A stretch of 64,000 nt of DNA from Phocaeicola plebeius. GTDB lineage: Bacteria; Bacteroidota; Bacteroidia; Bacteroidales; Bacteroidaceae. Shown here piece after piece: positions 27,573 through 34,129 of this stretch. Location: positions 1 through 64,000 of the forward strand of contig NZ_QSQT01000017.1 of NCBI RefSeq assembly GCF_003437535.1. Reading direction: 5' to 3'. The position numbers were made by a program, and so were the translations under genes. Positions within the stretch are counted from its first letter, which is position 1. Each line of letters begins with the position of its first letter. The notes under the pieces are model-generated. The model searched no databases and had not been told where the DNA came from. It worked only from the letters and a program-made list of their open reading frames with translations.

Positions 27573-28703
27573 ATGCCAAGGACCAGAAAGCCAATAAAAG
27601 TAAAGGAGCCGATTCGTCTTCGGACGAAGGAGTTGGCCAATGGCAGCAAGAGTTTGTATCTGGATATATACCGAAATGGTAAGCGGACATACGAGTATCT
27701 GAAAATGTATCTTATTCCGGAAACGGATCGTAATGCCCGCCAACAGAACGAAACGACAATGGCTGCCGCAAATGCAATCAAATCGAAGCGTATCATAGAG
27801 TTGACAAGTGGTGAAGCCGGTATCATGAATCACAAGGATAAGGTTTATCTGCTGGACTGGATGCAACTCTATAAAGAGGAACAGAAGAAACGTGGTAAGA
27901 AAAACATAGGCCAGATAAAATCTGTTACCGATATCTTGAAAGAGTATGCAGGAGAAAGATTCACATTAAATCAGATTGACCTCACTTTTTGCCACGGCTA
28001 TATCGACTATATGCTGACAAACTACCGTCCCAAAGGAAAACCCATCTCGGCTTCTACGCGTAATACCTATTACCAGATTTTCAACGGTGCGTTAAATGCC
28101 GCTGTCCGTGCGAAACGGATCTTAAAGAATCCATTCAACGAAATGGAAAAATCGGAGAAGCCCAAGATGCCGGAAAGTGTGCGTTCGTATATGACTATTG
28201 AAGAAGTGAGATCATTAATCGCTACACCAATGCAGAACGAAGGGGTAAAAAGTGCCTACCTGTTCTCCTGCTTCTGTGGACTACGTATCAGTGACATTAT
28301 CGGATTGCAATGGAAAGATGTGTTTATTGACAACGGCCAATACCGCTTGGCAGTAGCCATGCAGAAGACGAAAGAACCGATTTACCTTCCGCTCTCCAAT
28401 GAAGCGTTGAAGTGGATGCCGGAACGTGGGGACAAGACAGCAGACGACCATGTGTTCGATTTGCCTTCTGGTATCAACCAGCTTATCAAACCATGGGCCA
28501 AAGCCGCCGGAATTTCCAAGCGATTCACCTTTCATACCGCCCGCCACACGTTCGCCACAATGATGCTGACATTGGGGGCCGATTTGTACACTGTATCTAA
28601 ATTACTCGGTCATACATCTGTAAAGATGACCCAAGTGTATGCCAAAATCGTCAATAAGAAAAAAGACGATGCAGTAAATCTGACCAACGGTTTATTCGAT
28701 TGA
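27573..28703 (+). CDS. int: Tyrosine recombinase, ICE integrase
   Basis: This phage-type integrase of 376 residues carries out integration and excision of the element. An N-terminal DNA-binding arm (SLYLDIYRNGKRTYEYLKMY) is followed by a SAM-like core-binding domain. The catalytic domain has GLRISDIIGL (first Arg, near residue 235), HTARHTFATMML (HxxR, near 322) and LLGHTSVKMTQVYAKI with the nucleophile Tyr. All key residues are present. It is the first gene of the element, reading inward, as in other Bacteroides ICEs. Confidence 0.93.
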   Translation: MPRTRKPIKVKEPIRLRTKELANGSKSLYLDIYRNGKRTYEYLKMYLIPETDRNARQQNETTMAAANAIKSKRIIELTSGEAGIMNHKDKVYLLDWMQLYKEEQKKRGKKNIGQIKSVTDILKEYAGERFTLNQIDLTFCHGYIDYMLTNYRPKGKPISASTRNTYYQIFNGALNAAVRAKRILKNPFNEMEKSEKPKMPESVRSYMTIEEVRSLIATPMQNEGVKSAYLFSCFCGLRISDIIGLQWKDVFIDNGQYRLAVAMQKTKEPIYLPLSNEALKWMPERGDKTADDHVFDLPSGINQLIKPWAKAAGISKRFTFHTARHTFATMMLTLGADLYTVSKLLGHTSVKMTQVYAKIVNKKKDDAVNLTNGLFD

Positions 28704-28741
28704 CAATGCAATGAACATCAGATATGTAATCACTTATAAGG

Positions 28742-28778
28742 GTGTTGTTCCGACAGGATTCTCTTTCGGGAGCAACAC
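28742..28778 (+). terminator. Possible terminator after the integrase
   Basis: Arms GTGTTGTTCCG and CGGGAGCAACAC pair with one wobble and one bulge. They are followed by TCTTATAATAT rather than a clean T-run, so the assignment is moderate. Confidence 0.5.
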
Positions 28779-28836
28779 TCTTATAATATATCATATAAAT
28801 CCAATTTAAAATATTTCATCATGAAAAGACCTAACA

Positions 28837-29610
28837 ATGGCTCTCTCTCTTTTTGGAGGGAAAAAACATCTGCACCATTTTGTTGCAGAACAGGATGTAG
28901 CGAAAGAATTATTCGCATTGCTCGTTGAAGCAAAAACAATGTATCTCCGTGATGTCGTGACGGGCAATAAGCAGTACTACCGTTACGTGGAGGATTTCGT
29001 AAACAGCCACCGGTATATCGACTGTGACCATGCGGTCTGCCGGAACTGCCATGAAATGAACATTCATATCGTCAAGGGGCTATTAAACGATTGCTCCCAT
29101 CTTATCCGAGCATTTTTTACCGAAGCAGACTTCTCGTTCGAGAAGTGTATGGAACTGAAACGAACGTATGATACGTTTGTGCCACCATCACAGTCCGTCA
29201 CGTGCTGCAAAGATGGACCGACAAGAATTTATCCTCTTTCTTTTGGATGCAATCTCACTCGTAAACAGATGATAGGTATTACAGCTTGTGCCAATGCTTA
29301 TCATCTGTTTTGCGTTTCTACCCTACACGTTGAAGATATGGAAGCCCTGCTTTCCTGTAAAGAAGGATTCTGTATTCGTGTAAACAATATCCGCCATGTG
29401 GCCATCCTGTTTGATACACTCCTTGAGCACTCGTTTATCCAAGCCAAATGGCAGTCCGTTCTCAGTAGTGGGCGGTTCTTGCAAACCAAGGATGGAAAAG
29501 GATTCGTTTCAGCTTCAAGCCTTTCATCCGCTCTGTCTGCCTTGCGTAACAACATGACATCAACAGGTTACGGTATCAGACGAGCCATTGATGAACTGAG
29601 AGAGTGGTAA
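28837..29610 (+). CDS. Conserved ICE protein of unknown function, Cys/His-containing
   Basis: The 257 residues are mostly alpha-helical by appearance. CDHAVCRNCHEMNIH near residues 67-81 could bind a metal, but I do not recognise a fold. A C-terminal helix pair ends in ALRNNMTSTGYGIRRAIDEL. It sits between the integrase and a helix-turn-helix gene, a place where ICEs often hold regulators of excision such as RteC-type proteins. I see no clear RteC match, so the function is left open. No better upstream start exists in this frame. Confidence 0.6.
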   Translation: MALSLFGGKKHLHHFVAEQDVAKELFALLVEAKTMYLRDVVTGNKQYYRYVEDFVNSHRYIDCDHAVCRNCHEMNIHIVKGLLNDCSHLIRAFFTEADFSFEKCMELKRTYDTFVPPSQSVTCCKDGPTRIYPLSFGCNLTRKQMIGITACANAYHLFCVSTLHVEDMEALLSCKEGFCIRVNNIRHVAILFDTLLEHSFIQAKWQSVLSSGRFLQTKDGKGFVSASSLSSALSALRNNMTSTGYGIRRAIDELREW

Positions 29611-29635
29611 GAAGTGCCAATAAGCGAAGTATGTG

Positions 29636-29704
29636 AAAGGTAAAAGCGTGACAGTTGCCGTGATACGTGGTTACTATCACGGTACAAACTCACGCTGACC
29701 TTTT
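29636..29704 (+). terminator. Long hairpin after the unknown ICE gene
   Basis: The inner perfect stem CCGTGATA/TATCACGG (29658-29665, 29675-29682) is enclosed by outer arms AAAGG..AGCGTGA and TCACGCT.ACCTTT. It ends in TTTT and probably terminates the upstream gene or forms a small leader RNA. Confidence 0.6.
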
Positions 29705-29722
29705 GGGTTGCCCTATCTTTGA

Positions 29723-29750
29723 CCTCCGTTAGCGCGCTACATAACGGAGG
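29723..29750. promoter_or_regulatory. Perfect 9-bp inverted repeat with CGCGCTACA centre
   Basis: CCTCCGTTA and TAACGGAGG enclose GCGCGCTACA, 37 bp before the helix-turn-helix gene. The CGCGCTACA in the loop recurs in the palindrome at 60151-60188. It could be an operator or a recombination/processing site. Confidence 0.55.
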
Positions 29751-29786
29751 ATATACTTCATTGTCTAAATTTATAATAACTCATTT

Positions 29787-30185
29787 ATGCAAAATAATAG
29801 ATTGACATTCATGGAACGGCTGAGTGAACGGCTTACAAGCGTCGAAGCCATCCTAAAGAAATTAGATCCGATAGAAAGTCTGTTGGAACGCATCGCATTG
29901 CTGGAAAAAAATATATATACCACCAAACAGGTGTTTACCTTCCAAGAGGCTTGTATGTATATCGGAATATCCGAGAGTATGCTGTACAAGCTAACATCAG
30001 GCAAGGAGATTCCGCACTACAAGCCACGTGGCAAAATGATATATTTCGCCAAAGAAGATCTGGACGAATGGCTTTTGCAGAATTATGAACCAACCGTAGA
30101 TGAAGCAGCACGTATGGCAAACGAGGCCGCTGCCACACAACCTTTCTTTAATCAAAGACGCCATGGAAAACGAAAGAAGAACTGA
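29787..30185 (+). CDS. Helix-turn-helix protein, excisionase/MerR-like
   Basis: The 132 residues combine an N-terminal short coiled coil (RLSERLTSVEAILKKL) with a C-terminal DNA-binding domain. That domain has FTFQEACMYIGISESMLYKL and IPHYKPRGKMIYFAKEDLDEW, typical of the excisionase (HTH_17) family. In Bacteroides mobile elements such genes lie beside the replication or excision genes and act as Xis-like directionality factors or repressors. It overlaps the next gene by 23 bases, so the two are co-translated. Confidence 0.8.
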   Translation: MQNNRLTFMERLSERLTSVEAILKKLDPIESLLERIALLEKNIYTTKQVFTFQEACMYIGISESMLYKLTSGKEIPHYKPRGKMIYFAKEDLDEWLLQNYEPTVDEAARMANEAAATQPFFNQRRHGKRKKN

Positions 30186-31269
30186 ATATAATGTGGATAT
30201 GAGGCCGGAGGAGGATTTCTTATCGGATATCCTCTCCGCCTCGCAGATTCGGGCGACGGATACCTATGAAACGCCGCCACAGATTATCTGGATAGACAAC
30301 TCGACCATTGCTACGCTCGGCAACTTCAGCGCATCAACCGGCAAGGCGAAATCAAAAAAAACATTTAACGTTTCGGCCATTGTCGCTGCATCGCTGGCAG
30401 GGAAACAAGTGCTGAACTACCGGGCGCACCTCCCGGAAGGTAAACGCAAGATTCTGTACGTGGACACGGAGCAGAGCCGCTTCCATTGTCACAATGTACT
30501 GGAACGCATCTTGCGGCTTGCCGGACTGCCCACTACAACCGACAGTGAAAACCTCGACTTTATTTGCTTGCGCGAATACTCTCCGGCAATACGCATTGGG
30601 GTCATCGACTACGCCTTACGTCAAAGAAAAGGATACGGACTTGTTATCATCGACGGTATCCGTGACCTGATGCTTGACATAAACAGTACCGGTGAGTCCG
30701 TGGAAGTCATTAACAAGATGATGGAATGGTCATCAAAGTATGACCTGCATATCCACTGTGTGCTACATTTGAATAAAGGAGATAACAATGTGCGCGGGCA
30801 TATCGGTACGGAAATGAGCAACAAGGCGGAGACTGTACTGGTCATCAGCAAAAACAATGATTGTCCCAACATCAGCGAGGTCCATGCGTTACATATCCGT
30901 GAGAAAGAGTTTAAACCTTTTGCTTTCACTGTCAATGAGGGTGGGCTCCCGGTTCTCGCAGAAGGGCATTTGTTTGAGAATGCCCCACATCAGAAACCGA
31001 AACAACGGACGGGTTTTATGGAACTAAGCATCGAACAGCACCGTGAAGCCCTTTCCGCTGCGTTTGGAGACAAACCTATCCGTGGGTTTGAAAATATGCT
31101 GCAAGCCATGATGACTGCTTACGAGGCAATCGGATTTAAGCGTGGGAGAAACGTAATGGTCAAACTGCTGCAATATCTGACTGACACCTTAAAACTGGTT
31201 ATCAAACGAGATAAACTTTTTTATTATGACATGACACAGGCAGAAACCATGCTTTTCGATGAAGAATGA
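30163..31269 (+). CDS. RepA-like AAA ATPase / helicase
   Basis: This hexameric-helicase-type ATPase (RepA/KaiC-like) has about 368 residues. A variant Walker A ASTGKAKSKKTFN lies near residues 58-70 and Walker B GLVIIDGIRDLM follows later, with a conserved LHLNKGDNNVRGHIGTEM (sensor/finger region). It probably unwinds or loads at the ICE replication origin with the downstream primase. I chose the ATG at 30163 inside the previous gene; an earlier in-frame ATG at 30100 would extend the overlap with no family support. Confidence 0.8.
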   Translation: MENERRTEYNVDMRPEEDFLSDILSASQIRATDTYETPPQIIWIDNSTIATLGNFSASTGKAKSKKTFNVSAIVAASLAGKQVLNYRAHLPEGKRKILYVDTEQSRFHCHNVLERILRLAGLPTTTDSENLDFICLREYSPAIRIGVIDYALRQRKGYGLVIIDGIRDLMLDINSTGESVEVINKMMEWSSKYDLHIHCVLHLNKGDNNVRGHIGTEMSNKAETVLVISKNNDCPNISEVHALHIREKEFKPFAFTVNEGGLPVLAEGHLFENAPHQKPKQRTGFMELSIEQHREALSAAFGDKPIRGFENMLQAMMTAYEAIGFKRGRNVMVKLLQYLTDTLKLVIKRDKLFYYDMTQAETMLFDEE

Positions 31270-31375
31270 GAGCGGGCGCGGGCCTATATAATTCAGTTTA
31301 ATTTAGTATTTATATATATAGGGGCGCAAACTAAACTAAACCGCTTTTGTACAAACAAGTGAAAAGAAATTTAAT

Positions 31376-32263
31376 ATGACCATAGACGAAGCAAAACGAG
31401 TGCGTATCGTGGACTTTTTGGCCCAGCTCGGCCACCGTGCGCAGTATATGAAATCAGAGCAATATTGGTATCTTTCGCCTCTCAGGAAAGAGGTGACGCC
31501 ATCGTTCAAAGTCAATGACCGGCTGAATGAATGGTATGATTTTGGTGAGGCCACCGGAGGCGACCTTGTGGAACTGGGTAAGTACCTTTGCGGAACTAAA
31601 AGTGTGAGTGAAGCATTAGCATACATCAAACGGTATGTCAATGGTGTGTCGCTGCCGAAAACCCGGGCGTTGCCCGCAACCTCTCGACCAGTGGAAGCCG
31701 ACATGAAGAATTTGATTATCGTGCCGCTGCGACACCACGCACTGCTCTCATATCTCCATTCACGTATGATTGATTCGGATATCGGACGAATGTTCTGCAA
31801 GGAAGTCCATTACGAACTGCGCCAGAGACGTTACTTTGCACTGGCCTTTGGCAATATATCCGGTGGATACGAGGTACGAAACCCTTATTACAAAGGATGT
31901 ATCAAGAACAAGGACATTTCCTTGATACCCCAATCGCGTGGTGAGGCACAGAGCCGTGTCTGCCTATTTGAAGGATTCATGGACTTTCTGTCCTATCTAA
32001 CCCTAAAACAGACGGACGATAGTGCCATTTGCATTAATGCCCCCTGTGACTACCTTGTTATGAACTCGGTCAGTAATCTGAAAAGGACATTGACGTATTT
32101 GCAAAAATACACGTATATTCACTGTTACCTTGACAATGACCTTGCCGGACAAAAGACAGTGGAAACCATAGCCGGGATGTATGGCAGATGCGTCTATAAC
32201 GAATCAAACTGTTATGCCGGTTACAAAGACCTGAACGACTACTTACGTGGGAAGAAACAATGA
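31376..32263 (+). CDS. DNA primase-like Toprim protein
   Basis: The 295 residues have an N-terminal CHC2-type fold (SEQYWYLSPLRKEVTPSFKV, then YDFGEATGGDLVEL) and a Toprim domain with LFEGFMDFLSYL and CYLDNDLAGQKTVE. The acidic residues needed for metal binding in Toprim are present. The Cys/His zinc ligands expected in a CHC2 finger are not visible in the first 60 residues, so the zinc site is probably lost. It should act with the RepA-like ATPase in element replication. A strong terminator follows at 32278. Confidence 0.85.
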   Translation: MTIDEAKRVRIVDFLAQLGHRAQYMKSEQYWYLSPLRKEVTPSFKVNDRLNEWYDFGEATGGDLVELGKYLCGTKSVSEALAYIKRYVNGVSLPKTRALPATSRPVEADMKNLIIVPLRHHALLSYLHSRMIDSDIGRMFCKEVHYELRQRRYFALAFGNISGGYEVRNPYYKGCIKNKDISLIPQSRGEAQSRVCLFEGFMDFLSYLTLKQTDDSAICINAPCDYLVMNSVSNLKRTLTYLQKYTYIHCYLDNDLAGQKTVETIAGMYGRCVYNESNCYAGYKDLNDYLRGKKQ

Positions 32264-32277
32264 AAAAACCGCTCCCT

Positions 32278-32309
32278 AAGCCCTCCTTCATCACGGAGGG
32301 CTTTTTTTT
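32278..32309 (+). terminator. Rho-independent terminator after the primase
   Basis: The perfect stem AAGCCCTCC/GGAGGGCTT with an 8-base loop runs into T residues. It ends the replication module before the transfer operon. Confidence 0.88.
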
Positions 32310-32338
32310 ATATCCCGACTTTTCCTGTTTTCTTATCC

Positions 32339-32376
32339 AAAATCATATTTGAATATGATTTTGAAATATGATTTTT
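32339..32376. promoter_or_regulatory. 24-bp palindrome plus extra half-site before the tra operon
   Basis: AAAATCATAT-TTGA-ATATGATTTT (32339-32362) is a perfect 10-4-10 palindrome. A third half-site ATATGATTTTT follows at 32366-32376, and further copies of AAATCATAT occur at 32478-32486 and 32502-32510. This array lies between the primase terminator and the first tra-operon gene. It probably binds the regulator of conjugation. Confidence 0.7.
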
Positions 32377-32498
32377 AGATTTTGAAAAAATATTATATTG
32401 AAACGATACGTTTTATAATCAATAATTTTATCTTTCAAATTATCCATTCTTATTTTGCACACACAACCAAATATAAAAATCATATTATACAAAAATAT

Positions 32499-32951
32499 AT
32501 GAAATCATATTTTATTTTCACCATTGTCCTGACGGTTGCCTATCTCGTCTATTATGCAGTTATCATCGTGCAGGACCTTTATGGAAAAAAAGGAAATGGC
32601 AAGCCGGAAGAAGAGGTATTTGACCTCGGTGCGCCAGAAGATGAACAGAGTGTGTACGTGACGGAGAGCGATACGGGATTCAATGTGGGTAATGAGAAAT
32701 ATGAAACAGATGTTGCCCCTACCGCTTCGCCTGCACCACAGGAGACGGAAACCGCAGACAATAATGGCGAGATAGCCGTGGCGGAGAAGCTAAAACGCCT
32801 GAAAGCCCAAGCGGAGGAACAGATGGAAGAAACCGAGACCTACCTGTCGGACGCATACACGGCAGACGAACTGTACAAAGCGATGCTTGCCAAAGGAAAG
32901 ACGGGCAACCGTCCGGAACTGGTGTGGAAACCTCTCAAAGACCGATTGTAA
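32499..32951 (+). CDS. Small membrane protein at the head of the tra operon
   Basis: About 150 residues: one N-terminal transmembrane helix (IFTIVLTVAYLVYYAVIIV), then an acidic, Pro/Glu-rich linker and a C-terminal helix (LYKAMLAKGKTGNRPELVWK). It resembles the small membrane proteins that precede traE in Bacteroides conjugation operons, but I do not recognise a named family. I chose the ATG at 32499 because the earlier in-frame ATG at 32382 would add about 39 unlikely AT-rich residues and cover the operator region. Confidence 0.65.
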   Translation: MKSYFIFTIVLTVAYLVYYAVIIVQDLYGKKGNGKPEEEVFDLGAPEDEQSVYVTESDTGFNVGNEKYETDVAPTASPAPQETETADNNGEIAVAEKLKRLKAQAEEQMEETETYLSDAYTADELYKAMLAKGKTGNRPELVWKPLKDRL

Positions 32952-32952
32952 A

Positions 32953-33276
32953 ATGTCGAAAGCAAAAAAAATATTATGTGCATTGTGCTTTGTCCCTTAT
33001 GCGGCATTCGCCAAAAGTGGCAGCGTAAACTACAGTTGGGGTGCAGACGCACTGGCAACGATGCACGACTTCGTGGTGACGATGATGCTGTACGTGCTGT
33101 ACATCTGCTACGCTGTCGCCTCGGTTTTCGTAGTCGTTGCCGCGCTCCAGATCTATATCAAAATGAACACAGGCGAGGACGGCGTGGTGAAGTCTATCGT
33201 ATCACTTGTCGGTGCGTGCCTCTTCATCATTGGAGCTTCAATCGTGTTCCCTGCTTTCTTCGGCTACCGCATATAG
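32953..33276 (+). CDS. DUF4134 (TraE-like) membrane protein, first copy
   Basis: The small hydrophobic protein of about 107 residues has a signal-like N-terminus (ILCALCFVPYAAFA) and two membrane helices ending in VGACLFIIGASIVFPAFFG. This is the TraE/DUF4134 pattern, related to the VirB2/VirB3-type inner-membrane components of conjugative pores. It starts one base after the previous stop. A second, related copy follows at 33337, so the gene is duplicated in tandem. Confidence 0.8.
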   Translation: MSKAKKILCALCFVPYAAFAKSGSVNYSWGADALATMHDFVVTMMLYVLYICYAVASVFVVVAALQIYIKMNTGEDGVVKSIVSLVGACLFIIGASIVFPAFFGYRI

Positions 33277-33336
33277 GTGGCTGATAGAAGTGTAAAATAA
33301 ATTCAAAAACAAGAGTACCACAAAAATGTAATAAAT

Positions 33337-33714
33337 ATGTTTCAGAAATTTAAAAGAATGTGCCGAAAGGCAAAGAAAACTATCATGCAAGTTTCCACCA
33401 AAGTAAGAATGTTAATCATTGCCCTGTTGGGAGGCATACCTGCTATGGCTCAAAGTACGGCAGGCGATTACTCGGCCGGTACGACAGCTCTATCAACCGT
33501 AGCGGAGGAAATTGTGAAATACGTTCCTGTCATGGTCAAACTCTGCTATGCCATTGCTGGTGTCGTGGCCATCATCGGAGCCATTTCGGTGTATATCGCC
33601 ATGAACAACGAGGAACAGGATGTCAAGAAGAAGATTATGATGGTAGTTGGGGCGTGCCTTTTCTTGATTGCGGCAGCCCAAGCATTACCTCTGTTCTTCG
33701 GAATTAACGCATAA
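33337..33714 (+). CDS. traE: TraE, DUF4134 membrane protein, second copy
   Basis: This 125-residue protein has a signal-like helix (MLIIALLGGIPAMA) followed by two membrane helices. It ends in MMVVGACLFLIAAAQALPLFF, the same closing pattern as the preceding gene. It is a pilin or inner-membrane component of the type IV secretion apparatus of Bacteroides conjugative elements. Several in-frame Met codons precede the signal helix; the first at 33337 is used here. Confidence 0.85.
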   Translation: MFQKFKRMCRKAKKTIMQVSTKVRMLIIALLGGIPAMAQSTAGDYSAGTTALSTVAEEIVKYVPVMVKLCYAIAGVVAIIGAISVYIAMNNEEQDVKKKIMMVVGACLFLIAAAQALPLFFGINA

Positions 33715-33725
33715 ACAGTCAAGAA

Positions 33726-34019
33726 ATGATTAATGACGGACGTTATCCGGATTATCCGCTGTTCAAGGGGTTACAACGGCCTTTGGAGCTGATGGGATTA
33801 CAAGGTCGCTACATCTATTGGGCGGCAGGCGTGGCTGGTGGAGCCATTGTGGGCTTTATCGCCGCCTACTGTCTTATGGGCTTTGTGGCCGGACTGGTCG
33901 TATTGGCAACTGTCTTATCTGCGGGAATCGTGCTTATCATCCTCAAACAGCGAAAAGGGCTGCACAGCAAAAATGTAAAACGTGGAGTGTATGTGTATGC
34001 CTATTCGCACAAAGTATGA
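33726..34019 (+). CDS. traF: TraF, DUF4133 membrane protein
   Basis: The 97-residue protein starts YPLFKGLQRPLELMGLQGRY and has two adjacent membrane helices, followed by the basic tail RKGLHSKNVKRGVYVY. This is the DUF4133/TraF family, the VirB3-like partner of the TraG ATPase encoded next. The 11-bp gap to traE fits co-transcription. A GC-rich hairpin lies between it and traG. Confidence 0.9.
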   Translation: MINDGRYPDYPLFKGLQRPLELMGLQGRYIYWAAGVAGGAIVGFIAAYCLMGFVAGLVVLATVLSAGIVLIILKQRKGLHSKNVKRGVYVYAYSHKV

Positions 34020-34072
34020 CTATAAGAAAAACCATCACGGCAATGTGTGTGGCTGATTGATTGTTGAACGCG

Positions 34073-34105
34073 GGCGGGTTCGCCTCCAGCCGAGGCAGAC
34101 CTGCC
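34073..34105 (+). promoter_or_regulatory. GC-rich hairpin between traF and traG
   Basis: GGCGGGTTCGCCTC and GAGGCAGACCTGCC form a 14-bp stem with three mismatches or wobbles and a 5-base loop. There is no T-run, so it may act as an attenuator, an mRNA stability element or a processing site that sets the traE-F to traG ratio. Confidence 0.5.
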
Positions 34106-34129
34106 CCTATTTAATGAACGCATATCGGA

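Noticed and set aside
27446..27866. Two minus-strand frames opposite the integrase start
   Set aside because: Antisense to conserved integrase codons and without recognisable protein features.
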